Both the position numbers and the translations under genes were made by a program. From NCBI GenBank assembly GCA_013397435.1, contig VZRG01001989.1, positions 62,001 through 126,000 on the forward strand: a stretch of DNA of 64,000 bases, given 5' to 3'. Shown here in pieces: positions 23,215-35,614 of the stretch; positions within the stretch are counted from its first letter, which is position 1; each line of letters begins with the position of its first letter. The notes beneath the pieces were generated by a model that did not search any database, was not told the origin of the DNA, and saw nothing but the letters and a program-made list of their open reading frames with translations. This stretch comes from Erythrocercus mccallii (lineage: Eukaryota > Chordata > Aves > Passeriformes > Dicruridae).

Positions 23215-26200
23215 CTGGATAAATATGTTCGTTGAAAGGTTACTGTCCAGATTGAATAGCTCCAGGCATTCTGCTTCAATTTTGTCATGGGTCCATGCAT
23301 CACCCTTGCAAGAAAGGTTGTCAACTTTATTAATCTATCCACTACTTTTTTTTCACCTTCTAAGATACTAATAAGCTGAAAACATGCCTCACCTTGAAGT
23401 GATAGCCCAAATCATAAACTTCACATAGCTGAGCTGCATGTGGCCAAGTGCTAGTAATGTGATATTATAATTACAAATTGCACCCCTACCTTTTCAACAG
23501 GTATGCTCAAACCACATTCAGCATGTATACATATTTCCACTGAAATATACATATTCCCAGATATTTTCGGTCGTAATTTCCTAGAACATTCGAACTGGTG
23601 CTGAAGCCTCCCCTTGTTCCAAAGGTTCAGTGTAGCTTTGGAACATGTTTGTTTGCATCATTCTGCATGAGTGCAAACAACTGAAGCTAAGCCCTAATGC
23701 AAACATGCATTGGGAGTGTTTTTGACGCTGCACTGGCCTCAGTGGATTTGTCTCCACTGTTAATTAGAAGCATCCCTGGTCCAGGCTCACTTCTGGGGCC
23801 CCGACCAGCCCTACAGGACTGCTGTCAGCTCATTACCAGGCTGTCTTGAAGGGCTCTGCAAGTGCTCTGTAGGGTCTCAAAGGTACCTGCTCCCAGCTGG
23901 CAATGGGGACAGGACTGTGTGAGCTGTGGCTCCCTACAGTGCTGTCTCAGCACGTTCCATATGCCAAACAGTTAGGATGTACTACAGTCATGCTGCAGGA
24001 AGAATGCAATCCTGTACCACTACCACAGCTTTAGGCTTGGGGAGGGGGAAGGAGAGTCAGGCTGAGCCTCAGCAGGGACAGCTAATCCCCTGCAAAGTGA
24101 AGCCTACACAGGGTTGTCAAAATCAAGTCTGTGCTCCTTGGTCTTGTGGCTACCACCTCAACCTACACCTTCTTTAATTTGAGGATATATACATAGCTGC
24201 ACTTCTCTGGTCCTGTGACAAATGTGCCACCCTGAAAAGGAAGGGATCCTTCAACAATAATTACTTTAAATAAAACACTCCAAAATTACCCAATCATATA
24301 TTCTGAGAAAATAAATGGTTAGTTTAGAAAACCCATCTCTACATGTGTACTTTTGCAATCAGAGCAGTGACCATGCCTACCAGAAGCAAGATGAGTTCAC
24401 TGCACTGTGAAATAAAATCCCAAGTGGCTAGTAGGGAGAATATTCCACTCTTCTGTGAAGTTGAAGACTCTCCCCAACTAATGACAGTATAGAGTAATTG
24501 ATCTTGTGTGGCAGGCATATTTTATTGCAGTGCTCAGCTTTTGCTGTGATCACAGATGAGTTTTATGACAGGTTAGTTTTCCAAGGCTGCTTTCTTCTCT
24601 CTCTCATGTGTCATGACCTATTTCTTAAGATAATATGCAATTAAATTCCATTTTTTGCTTAAGACACAAGAAAACATCACTATTAGATATGTCTATTTAA
24701 AGTGTGTTTCTCAAAACATTTTAGTTTTTAAGGACATGAAATAACAGCAAAAATGAACAGGTCAAAGTGCCCAGATCAGCAAACATGCACATATAGTATA
24801 CATAGGGTGGCCAGTATATATGATGTATATGATGTATATATGATATATATATACCCAATTTAAGGTACATTTCATGTATACACTGATTTTAGCATTAACA
24901 CCCAACAGAATTCAGGGGTAAGTGCCAAAGAAGAGAGCATAGGAGGGGTGAGGATGGTGAGGAAATAGGTAAGCAACAGATTAGAGAAAAAAGGCAGAGA
25001 TAAGAAAAGTGTAAGTGACCAAAACAAGATTTTTCTGCCACAGATGTATTTTCTTCTTCAGCTTTGAAAGAAATGAATCTCTAAGATCTTCACATTAGTT
25101 TTCTATGAATAGGCAAGAATAAATCCACCTAGAAAAACTTTATTGCCACCAAGACATGAAGGATTAGTGAATTAATGGATGTTCAAGCATTAACCTTGAA
25201 ACAAAAAGCAAAAAGCTGATGGCCCAAGCCTAAAAGGAAACTGCCTGCCCATTGCTGCATGTACACTTGTGTGATGCCTTAAAATGTATTTTGTTGGAGG
25301 AAAAAGAACAATTTTAGACCCAAGTAATAGCCACTCTTCTAGCAAATAGTAGTTAAGACATCCATGGAGAATTGAGTTCATTTAAGTACTTTATTCTAAA
25401 GGGTATTCAGCAATCATGTTTTCACTAAATGGATAATCAAATTTAAGTCACACTTTCCGTTTAGAAATGCAGTTCATTTTTAATGGACCTAAACTCTGGT
25501 TGCTCAGTTTTTTCTCAGAATCCAGCCCCCTTTGGAGCCTCACACTGTGCTAAAACCTCCAAGCTGAAAAAACTCTGCTTTACGTTTTGGATAGTCAAAC
25601 CACAAGTGGTAGACTACAGACATGTATGTTATCAGCTTCAAAATTAGTAACTTCTGTGGGTAATAACCTTAAGGGTAAATTGAAATTTATATAGCAGTGA
25701 AGTTAATGGAAAGGAGATCAGATTTTCACTGTTCATACCATATACTTTTCCAGTGGGTTCAGCTTGCTGTTGTGCTGCCCTGACCACCGAATGCTCTTCT
25801 GGTAGTGAAAGAGAGCAGAGTTGCTCCTCAGTCCATGTCAAACTGCTCCCACTGAGTAGGACTGAAAGTGTGGAAACAGACAGATCCAAACCCGTTATGA
25901 AAATGAAAAACCAGGACTGTCAGAATTCAGGCTACTTGGAAAAGAGATATCAACATAATTAAATAAGTATCTTTTTACTACTCTTATGTCTGTGATTTTC
26001 CTCCATGAGATCAGATCCATCACCAGAAGGAATCAATCCTTTATGGTTGTTATTATTTATGTTACAAAAGCACAGTGAGGCTTTTAGAGATCACAATCTG
26101 TTAAGTGATCAAGTGATACTAAAAATGTGATTGGGCCTATGGTATCCAATTTAAGTTGCTTTAAAAAATAACTTAGCTTTTGACTTTAAATTCATCTTTA

Positions 26201-26417
26201 TCCTCTCACAAGACACACTGATAAGATAGTCCCCTATTTTGCAAAATCTCTTAAATAGCAGCCGACTATAAGTCTCAGGCCCATGTCTTAAATCCTTCTG
26301 CTAAGAGTAAAAATGCACATTATGAACTGGGAGAGGAAATGGAGATACAGCGGGACCCATGGGACTTGCCACTGTCCACTTATTTCTCTAAGATGTTTAT
26401 TTGGATCAGTCCCTCAT
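23215..26417. other. intergenic sequence, no gene recognised
   Basis: No exon, RNA gene or intact repeat was recognised, apart from the TA-rich microsatellite at 24814-24853 listed separately. Confidence 0.6.
24814..24853 (+). repeat. TATATGATG / TA microsatellite
   Basis: A short, imperfect array of tatatgatg and gtatatgat units grading into (TA)n, directly readable in the sequence. Confidence 0.8.
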
Positions 26418-26742
26418 TGTTGCTGTTGGACACGAATTGAAGAGCTTGACTCCAGGTAGAAGAAAATCAGAAAGGCTTTATTTTCAATTTCACACAGCCC
26501 TTTTATAACATGCTGTGCTAAAGAACCCTATGATTGGTTAGTAAAGACAACACTTCTCTTCATTGGTTAAATAATAGAAACAACATCTGTGAGAGGGTTG
26601 TTATGAGAACTTAGAAGTGTTATGAAGAATAGAAAACTTGTTTACATTCACTGTCCTTGAAAGGAATGAATTCTCTCACAGGAAGAAGGAATCAGCTACT
26701 AACAGGCTGAAAACTTCACAGACTCAGAAAATCAGACCCACA
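26418..26742 (-). mobile_element. solo LTR, endogenous retrovirus, copy A
   Basis: A 325-bp element beginning TGTTGC and ending CCCACA on the + strand. It is flanked by CCTCAT (26412-26417) and CTTCAT (26743-26748), a 6-bp target duplication with one mismatch. Read on the minus strand it has a TATAAAA box (26501-26507) and then AATAAA (26477-26482), the order expected for U3-R of an LTR. It aligns over its full length with the LTR at 42806-43149, sharing the TTTATAACATGCTG and CATTGGTTAA blocks. A 6-bp duplication is typical of class II (ERVK-like) retroviruses. No internal gag, pol or env sequence is attached, so it is a solo LTR. Confidence 0.8.
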
Positions 26743-26748
26743 CTTCAT

Positions 26749-28993
26749 AGCAGAAGGAACCAGCTTAACTTTTTTCTTCCCCAAGAAAGGGTGTTGCTTA
26801 AGGGACAGATTCTTATAAAATATACTCACCTCCAGCTAAAAGCAGAAGTTAAGGTACACAAATGTCTTCAGTAATACTTTTTAGAGATCCCTGAGCAAGC
26901 TGACATACAATGTAGTTGTCACTGCAGGAACTGTGTGAGAGGGCTGGTGGAGAAGGGGAATGATGGGGCTGGGAAAGAGCTTTTGGTGGTCAAGGGAAAG
27001 GTCAAAGGCTCCCACTTTCTTCTGCCACCATCCTCAGATCTCTTCTCCTTCCCCAGACCCAGGAGAGCCCTGTTGTAGGCATTGAATTCAATGTGAAAGC
27101 TGAAAGCATTTTGAATAGCAGTTAATTGCTGCAGTTTTACTGTCTAATCTCAGGAGAATTTAATTTGTTAGTTTAGAAATCACAGTGTACCTTCAGTGTA
27201 TTTTGAGGATACAGCCACAGTATTACCTTGGTGAAGGCTGGGTAAGATATGGATTTGTCCCGTGACTAAAATTTTAGCAAACTAAAATGTTACAGTCTGG
27301 AAAATTAATGGAGGAAAACAGGAATTGAATGACAAATTCTGGGAAGTTTACATTTTGAATAGAAATCATGGGACTTACAGGTTTTAAATCTTTATAGAGT
27401 CTGGCTTCAGGTGCAATTAATTATCAATTTGGAATCAGAAAACTGAAAATATGAGCAAGTTCATTAAAACAGGAGGATAAGTGGGGAACTGAGAAAAAAG
27501 ACCCACTTGTCCTTAAATCACAGATTCTGTAGGAAACCAAATCTCTGCCCTTGAAGAAAGATATTTCAGTCTGTTAAATCCTGGCAGAGGGTGATTTGAA
27601 TCCATCATGTCAGAAGTATACTCCTCCTGCTGGAATAACTCCAGAAATGAGATTAGCAGTTGTTCAAGCAGGAAGTAATAAAAGCAATTCAGCCTCCTCT
27701 GGGGAAAGGTAATACCACAACAACATGATTTTCCTGGGATAATGCAGCATTAGGCTGGTGAATGAGTTGATGTCATTGATAAAAGGTAGACTGGAAACTG
27801 TGATTACTCCAGTGAAATATTTCACTCTAAGACAAAGGGCATAAATTGTGCTTATGTACCTGAAAAATAGTCTGACATTATGCCCAAGAAGATAAAATGG
27901 CTGCAAACACCAATGGGTATCATCCAAAAATTTTCAAGATTATATTGATGGCAATAATCCATCACCCAGCATTTTAGTTATCAAGTGTGAATATCTAGAT
28001 ACCATCCAAAAGTAGACAAAAAATAATACTTCATGAAACTTCTAGTTTTGCCCACACAGCTGCAGAAAGAAAAGCTGAACCCTGACTCTTTGGCACCCTT
28101 GGCACCTGGTTCTGTTTTGAATTGACATGGCAAAGAGGTGAGGTCCCACAGCCCTCTCCCATGGTGGGTCCATAGCTATCAGTGATGTGATTTCAGTCTC
28201 GTACTGTGGTGAATGGCTGTAGGAGATGTGCAAGTCAGCACCCTAGCCTGCAGCTGGACGTGCCACTGAGAAAAGGTATTATTTCAAACAAATGCATGGT
28301 ATCTTTTTTAATTCTCATTCCTAAAAGAACACAAGAAGAAGCTGAGCCAGTGGGACAGGAAGATAGATACAAACTAAGAGTAAAAGCATTGATGGCAATT
28401 TGGCAGCCTAAGGAGTACTAGAGGGATGATAATGAATAAGAACTGTTTTTCCAGGCACTGAATACAACTACTGTAATTCAGATTTGGAAGCTGTATAAAG
28501 GTTTGTAGAGAAAAAAACATTATTGAGACTCCAGTTCTGAGCAGATCCTACATAATCCCAGGGGTCAGAGCTTGGTGCTATGATAACATGTCTGACTGCT
28601 TAACTGGAATGTTTTCATAGCTACATATAAAAAGATTTCTGGGAAGGCAGACCTGCAGCTGAACCATTTATCATTGTTTACTGGCTGGCTGGGTTCAGAC
28701 CATGTCTCAGGAGCAAAGATGCTCCCTGTGCTCTACCTTAAGTGTATGTATCAGAGTAGACATCCTTTATTCCACTATTCCATTGGCACTCTCTCTGCAT
28801 TGGAAAGGAAACAAGTCTGGACTCTACAGTGTCAAAGGAGCCCTTAAATGATCTCACTGGTCCAAAATAGTTCCTTTCCAATTTCATGAGCTGTATATTA
28901 CCAAGTACAGAAAACGTATGGACCTCAAAAAGACTCCATTTCTACTGTAACCGAGACAACATTCCTTTTCCAAGAAACAAAAAGATGGCCAGA
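26749..28993. other. intergenic sequence, no gene recognised
   Basis: Only short open frames without domain features (for example 27664-27927 minus). No repeat family was recognised. Confidence 0.55.
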
Positions 28994-29049
28994 TGTGGTG
29001 GTCCCTGGACCATCCACAGAGTACAATTCACTCCCTCGGAGAGGGCGCA

Positions 29050-29245
29050 GCCCCTAGGCTGCCTTAATTTGTAGTGACTCCCCTTTGGAAGTCCCCTTGG
29101 GAGACTTCCTAGCTCAGGGTGGGCAAAAGTGCTTCAACTCATGTGCAAAAGTGCTTCAACTCAGCCCCTAGGTTGGCTCAGTTGGCAGTTTCTCCTTTGG
29201 GAAGTCCCTTTGAGAATTTTCCTTGTGGCTCAAGGTGAGAAAAAC
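29050..29245 (+). repeat. U3 direct repeats within the LTR
   Basis: Two diverged copies of an approximately 100-bp unit. Each starts GCCCCTAGG(C/T)TG and contains ctttgg(g)aagtccc(c)tt and a ctca(a/g)ggtg segment near its end. Between them is a clean duplication of a 22-bp unit, TG(G/T)GCAAAAGTGCTTCAACT plus CA (29120-29141 and 29142-29163). U3 enhancer repeats are usual in retroviral LTRs. Confidence 0.7.
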
Positions 29246-29343
29246 AATACTACAACCCATGAGCCTTTGCAATTCTATGTTAATGTTTATTCCCTTTGGA
29301 ATAACCTTATTCCCTAAGGTTATTCCCTTTGTTCCTGGTTTTT

Positions 29344-29451
29344 TCCCCTCCTGATTGGTTCTTTTTGGATCCTTCCCCTGATTGGTTCCTTTCCCAGTTC
29401 CTTTCCCCATTGGCCAAGTTGTGAAACCCCGCCCCTGGCTACCCTATATAA
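29344..29451 (+). promoter_or_regulatory. LTR core promoter: three ATTGG boxes, GC box and TATATAA
   Basis: Three inverted CCAAT boxes (two in gattggtt, one in cattggcc), a GC box (ccccgcccc) and TATATAA at 29445 occur in the usual order. Transcription would start near 29475 on the + strand. Whether it is active is unknown. Confidence 0.6.
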
Positions 29452-30743
29452 TCCTTCTCCCACAGGACCATTGGGCTTCTTTCTGCTCCGGACCTTGTGG
29501 AGTAAAGAAACTCCTCTGGAGATTGGAAAGACCCTGTCTCGCTGATTTACTTCTGCATTGCCCGGGGATGGCAAACACGGCTGTGCTGCTCAGGCAGCCT
29601 CACAAAGAGCAAATCACTCTGCACCTAAGGGTGCACTAAGAGCCAATCACTCTGTGCCTGAGTGCCTGTGCCTCTGTCGATCTAGGTGCCTTAAAGACAC
29701 TTCTAGCAAGGAAGGTTGCAGCACTTTCCCCACTGGACCAGACTGCGACAGAGATTTGATAGAACTACTAATATTTGGAGAGAGAAAAAATATGAAGGAC
29801 GCAGAGGAGTGCAACTACTGTCTGGAGCTGTACACTGATTCAGACAAGGGAGAGATGAGACCCAGGTCTGAACAGTGAGAGGCATAGAAACTTATATAGG
29901 ATGGAATACCAAGAAAATATATGATTGTTGATATGCTGAAAGCAAAGAGAAACTGAGTTGGATGACACAATATTTCTTCTTCCATAAATGTTGTAAAATC
30001 TCTGTGCAGAAGAGTTTCATAAAGCAAGGGAAAATGTGGGCAGAGGGGCTTTTAGAGGCAGTCACAGACAGCTCACTTGGTAGAAATGCAGAGGTAAGGA
30101 TGAAAAGGGGAGCTACATGGAACAGGCTGAGAACTCTTTTTGGAAAGGAGACGTTAGATACCAAAAGGGCAAGTAGACCTTGGTATTTCCATTGCATATA
30201 CACACAATGAAAATTCTTTATGAGTTTATGTGATAAGACTGGTAAAACACCATTTATTTCTGAATTATTCACTTAATAGGAGTTTCTGCATTTTGCCAGT
30301 ATGAAAACAGCAATGTAATTAAATGCGTGTATAAACTGAGTAGATATCACGGTCAAGCAGACATAACCTATTGCAGGAAAATGCCATTGAACTTGCCCCA
30401 CATAATTAACAACCAATCATCAGCTTGCTCAGGCCCTGCAGAAATGTGCTTTCATTAGCCTGAGCTGGCTATTGATAGCTTCCTGCATTTCCATCACCCC
30501 CGGAGCATGAGGCAGCACTTCACATGTGTCTGTATTCAGAACTGGTTGGTCAGACATGGGGAAAGGCTGTTAGGGACCAGCTGGGATAATGATTTTTAAC
30601 AGCTGAACTACAGAATCCAAGGCAATTATATAAAATTAATTCAGTTTGTAAATCCAATTAAAAATAAGTTTTATCACCACAAAAAGCAATGCTTTTTACT
30701 GTAATTATAGAAATATGCTTATGCTAATTATTTTTCTCACCAG

Positions 30744-30976
30744 AATGCAAAACAATGTTTGATGAGTATAGTTCTGTATTGTCAGCAGTTTACAAATATC
30801 ACAGAGATCGTGTAAGTTTGAAAGCTCAGCTACATTGTGAGAAATTAAGCAAGTATAAGCAAGTTCCCACACAGAATCAGGAATTGTGTCAGGCTTTTGA
30901 TTTAGTGGCACCAGAAGTTACTGAAGGTCTACAGCCAGCGATATTCTCACAACTGAAGAAGCAGCTCCTTGTTTAA
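30744..30976 (+). CDS. exon-like open frame, unidentified
   Basis: A pyrimidine-rich acceptor (ttatttttctcaccag) precedes 30744 and a consensus donor (CGT|gtaagt) follows 30811. The 68-nt interval is open in the frame CKTMFDEYSSVLSAVYKYHR. The same frame also stays open beyond the donor to a TAA at 30974-30976. The composition looks protein-like, but I do not recognise the family and see no partner exons. It could be one internal exon, a retrocopy fragment or chance. Confidence 0.22.
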
Positions 30977-30979
30977 TAA

Positions 30980-33900
30980 TTTTAGGCTGCCCATGTACGC
31001 TGGCTCATAGCCACAAGTTTGAAAGTAAATGAGTGCAGCTTTTGTGAGAGTGCAGGAGTAGCTCCTAGTGACTGTGTGATTACTGGGTTTTGTCAGTCAT
31101 CTGATATACATGATCATGTATTCTAATGAGCATGTTAATGTTACAAAAATGTGATAAAATAAGCCTTTAGTAGGCCACCAATGTAATAATTGTTTCTGTT
31201 GTTATTTTATGGGATATTACCTATCTTTCAGGTTATCAACATGGCAGCACAAAGAAAATAAATCAAAAACCTTTAAAATAATATAATTCAAAATTTCTAT
31301 GAAACATCCCATTTCCTAAATTCTACAGGAATAAATACAAATTTGTCATCCAAATCCACGGACAATCTTGGCAATCTCAATTTACATATCTTTTTCTTCA
31401 AGTGTAAGGATAAGGATTCAGAAAGAGGGATGCTCCTGAAACAGGATATATTTTATTTTCAGGTAGCATGAGCTATATACACTGACACTGACCTTGTTTT
31501 CTTGAGGTTAAGGAGTGGCCTCTCTACCTAGGTAGAAAAGATATAATAAATGAAGTACAGTTGTAAACTTTTCAGTGTTGTGACTACATGATAAATACAT
31601 TTAAAATACATTGAAAAGATCCAAGTACTCTATCTCTTTATTCATCTGGTGAGATTTATGTCTCTTTCTGCCTTACTCAACATGGCCACAGTTGCTACAC
31701 ACAAGATACCAAACAGGTGGAAGACCCATATAGCCTTGGCTCCTCATCTTCACTGACTTTTTTCTTCTTTGAGATGTCTTTTTATTATTGGTCTTTCCAC
31801 AATCACTAAAAAGCTTGTATAACATCCCAATACCTTCCAAGTGTTTTTCACTGTGTCTTCACAGTCCTTACTAACCTTCACAACCTTGTCCCAGTATTTA
31901 ACCTACAAGATTCAAATTGCTGCTATACAAGCAAATACAGAAAATATTTGACAGTGTTGCCAACCACTTGGTAGATGAAAAACTGTAAGGACTCATAGGA
32001 GGGCTTGAGGAATGTGACACCTCTTGGGAGGATCATTGCATAGGTTGTGTGCTAATTCTGAAAATCAGTCAAACCTGTGTTATTTTTTTTTATGCAGCTG
32101 TCTAAAATGGAACTTGAGGACAGCAGAGGGACTTACTTTTCTCTTGAGTGTTTTCAGAGCATGTTGTTCCCTCCTATGCCCAGGAACCATTTGGGAGTTC
32201 TGCCTCTGGGACTCCTGGAGGGACAGAGCCAATGGAAAGGACACAGCCATATCTGCACATGAGCTGCCTTCAGCTTTTTAAGATTTGCTGAAAATGGTGG
32301 TGGCATCTCAACCCTTCCAGATCTGGGCAATTTCAGCCCTACTCTTCTTTCAGTGTGCTGCAGTAATTATCAGAGGATGAGAAACTCTCCAGAGCCTGCC
32401 TCCCCTGGCAGCAAGGCTGCTGGCTTCAGACAAATCTTGGCTGTCTCCCAATGCAGGGCTGTGAGCCCAGACACTGATGAATGACCCTCTTCTGCCATAT
32501 AGACACAGGACATGCATTCCTTTTGAAGGAAACTGCTGTGAGGTGAGTTGTTCAGCTGTCCTTGCATTTAGTATGATAAAATAATGCCCTTGTGTTTTAA
32601 GGAGGATGTGTTATGGAGATAGTAGACTTGTTCAAGATAGGTTCAAAGAAGCCAGGAATTTTGGGAACTCAAGGAAAGCAGGGCTGTGTATCTCTCCCAT
32701 CTAAAGAGAGTTGATAAAAACCCCAAAACTCACAGTTATTCCCTTTTTCTACCTGTTTAGTTCCTGTTAAAAGCACTTTGTAGCTCCTTGACAAGCATTA
32801 TGTTAATGAGAACAAGGTGTCTATGAGGCATAAGGGGGGCCCGAATAGTTCCGAAATATCTCCTTCCAAAATGTGAACAATATTCCTCTTATTCCATTAA
32901 TTTAAATGACAATGAACTCACAATAAAGGTAACCAAGGAAGGGATAAATTTATGCAAAGGAATAATTTGCTTTGTTTGCATTTTCTAACCCTCTTTCCTC
33001 TAAATGGAATACATATGTATATCGAGATATGTTGAAATATCAAACATATAGCCATCTATGGCATTTACTTTGGCTGACAGGGGGTGAAAGTGCTAATTTT
33101 TTTGAATCCTGATGCAGAGCCTTCCTCATGTTTGGATGGTACTTTGTGGGCATCCAGTACTGTCAGTTCTGACTCTGGATCCTGGCATCTAAGGATTGTA
33201 GCTCTGCTTGCCAATGTGTCCTCCTCTGACTTTATTAAATGTAAGGCTAGGACTAGGTCAGCCTGCTGAGATCAGGGAATACCTAGTTTTATGTGTCACT
33301 GGCATTTATGGGTTACTGAGATGGCAAAGAAGCTCATCATGTAATACAGCCTGCACATTTCAATGTGCCCCAAGGGGAGATATTTGCTGCAAAACACTGC
33401 CAAAAATACATGCTTAAAAAATTAGCTTTGGGGGATAAAAATTGAACTTGAGCAGCTATAAGGATGATTAGCTCCTTAAATCTCTTCTGTGAATCCCATT
33501 AAATTCAACTTCTACTGCCTGAAGAGCTTCTTTCCTCTCCCTCTGCCAGCTCCCTAGATAAAGGAAATGTGTAAAGCTGGGCAAAATACTATTCTAAAAG
33601 AAGGCTTCCCTCATAATTAAAAATGAAGAAATACTCATCAGTTCCCAAATTACACAGGATGCAGCTCTATATAGAGACACCATTTCTGACCAGTTTTGCA
33701 TTTCCTTTACTGACCTGCAGAGTTGTTCATGAATACCTGAAAGCTACTAACTTCCTAAACAACCTCAGAAGCAACCAAGAATATTTAGAACCACTGCATT
33801 TTCAGAGAGTGCTTTATTGTTGTCTCTTTGTGTAGAAACAACAAAAAGTAGAGCCTAAAATTATTCCCTTTTTTGGGTTTTAAGATATTGCAGTACTGTA

Positions 33901-35400
33901 CAGTGGTGCAGATGGTGAAAAAAAGGGCCTGTTGTTGAGAGCATCTGCTCCCTTTCACAAAAGTTTGAATTCACTGTGACCCCATCATCCCTTCTATGTT
34001 TGGCTGAGCTATCTGGAACCTGAAGAGAGACTGGAATCTGGACTGCCTCCAAGCACACTCAGCTTGTCCTTGTATGCAACCTGAAATCTAAGATGCAGTT
34101 TCTCGCCATGTCGTACAACCCTGAACACACAGTGCATATTAACCCTCTGACCTCCCAATGGCACCTGTGGAAGCTTTCCACATTCATTTTGATAAAAAGA
34201 AAAGACACATAAGTGGTTAAGGCCCAGATTTTAAGAGGCACAGAAATCCGTAGTGATGCACATAAATAGCTGTGTAGGGTTCAGGCTGAATAGAAGATGA
34301 CAAGAAGTTGGAACATGAGGTTGGTGAAAAGTTCCTGGATAATGGTCTTGTGGAGCTGGAAAATGAATCGTGGAAAAAAGAACAAACACATAAGAGAAAA
34401 GAGATCTCTGATTGTAATGTGGGACAGATATTTGGAAAAAAATTGTTTGAATGGTTATCAGTTGTATTGCTAATCTCTGGTATTTACTGGAAGCATTTCT
34501 CACAAATACAGTCCCACAAAACCATGCAGTTTTCTAATTGCTCCCTTCATGAGCATGTGGTCACAATTAATTTGAATTTTAATCTTAACTGTGACCATTT
34601 TTTTCCTAGCCTTGAATCAAGCATACTTCCCCAAGCCCTGTACTGGCACTATATGAACCCCCAGGGACACAGGCTGTTTGACTGCCAGCCAAATCCTCAT
34701 TAACCCGCTGACTATTCCAATCACATACTGACCAACATGTCCAAAAGGGTCAAGGAAAATAAAGGTCAGGAGAGGTGGTGATGTCTGCTGGTGATGTAAA
34801 CCTGCGTCCTCACAGTGGCGCTGCAATTTCATCACTGCATCTGATTCAAAATACACCAACAGGTATGTGGGAGTTTTGGAGAATCTACAGTGTATTCTTG
34901 GGAGATAAGGGAACATTTTTTATTATGAGGAGGGAGGCTAGGTTTGCCTCATGGTATGTGCATGGATAATCCATTTCTTATGGAATTGGTCTCTTGCATT
35001 GTAAGACACTGAAATAATCACCAAATGACAGATGTGACAAAAAATGTAATCACCCTGGTTTTGACCCCATTTTTAATCTTGTGTTAGCTTTTTATTTAAT
35101 ACACACATTTACAACTGAGCTGAAACAATAGGGAGCTTTTATGCCATCATGACAGAATGAGTACATATTGTGCCTCCAAATCTCATCATTTCAATAAGGG
35201 ATCTGATGAATAAATAAAAGTTAATGTACACTCTGTATTAAAAAGTTGCCTCCTTTTAAGTCTCCTTCTCTGACCTATTATCTCAATTATCTCCTATATT
35301 GCTACTGCAAAGCAAAGGCTTGATTATATTCATTAGTTTATAGTCCATCTGATGTAATAATTAAAAGAGATCCAAAGCTCATTGGTATTTTCTCAGGTCA
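30980..35400. other. intergenic sequence, no gene recognised
   Basis: Several open frames of 60-131 codons occur (for example 34308-34703 plus) with no splice context or domain signature. No repeat was recognised by eye. Confidence 0.55.
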
Positions 35401-35410
35401 TCACTTTTAT

Positions 35411-35611
35411 TTACATGTCTAAAGCTTGGTGAAGGTTTGAGATAACTTGGCACAGCTTTCCTACCAGAAAAGCAGGAAAAGCTGCTGAAGGATGGTCTTT
35501 GTGGATAAAACCAACACTGAATTCCTCAGGTTTGATTTTGCACAGATGCTGGTACAAAACACAAGAGTTCAAGTAATCTATCTGAAGGCAATTCTTTACA
35601 ACTCTAAGCAC
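35411..35611 (-). CDS. possible terminal exon or remnant, weak Peptidase_C15-like end
   Basis: On the minus strand a TTGCCTTCAG acceptor-like site (its AG complements 35583-35584) precedes a frame beginning IDYLNSCVLYQHLC, continuing through EFSVGFIHKDHPSA and ending LHQALDM. The order Y-L, Y..L, F-I-H followed by a helix loosely resembles the last part of pyroglutamyl-peptidase I (Peptidase_C15), in which the FxH histidine is catalytic. The resemblance is weak. The stop codon overlaps an AATAAA (minus strand, 35406-35411), which would leave almost no 3' UTR; this argues for a remnant or coincidence. Other exons would lie at higher coordinates and none was recognised. Confidence 0.2.
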   Translation of the reverse strand: MLRVVKNCLQIDYLNSCVLYQHLCKIKPEEFSVGFIHKDHPSAAFPAFLVGKLCQVISNLHQALDM

Positions 35612-35614
35612 CCC

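Larger units (their letters stand above)
28994..29750 (+). mobile_element. solo LTR of an endogenous retrovirus (second family)
   Basis: The sequence has promoter architecture typical of a retroviral LTR. It starts TGTGGTGG. A U3 region follows with tandem repeats (29050-29245) and three inverted CCAAT boxes (ATTGG, 29344-29413), then a GC box (cccgcccc, about 29428), the TATATAA box at 29445-29451 and an AGTAAA signal at 29501. The U5-like end is near CTGCGACA at 29750. No primer-binding site or internal gene follows, so it appears solo. The ends are inferred from TG...CA; the flanks (gccaga and gagatt) do not form a clear target duplication, so the limits may be off by tens of bases. Open frames over 29320-29878 are incidental to the LTR. 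Confidence 0.7.

Noticed and set aside
29320..29878. Overlapping open frames on both strands in the 29.3-29.9 kb region
   Set aside because: They mostly lie within the LTR promoter and U5-like sequence, and the part beyond 29750 shows no retroviral gene or other domain.
34308..34703. 131-codon plus-strand open frame
   Set aside because: It has no splice context, domain or compositional sign of coding. Length alone is within chance for AT-rich DNA of this size once TTG-type starts are allowed.
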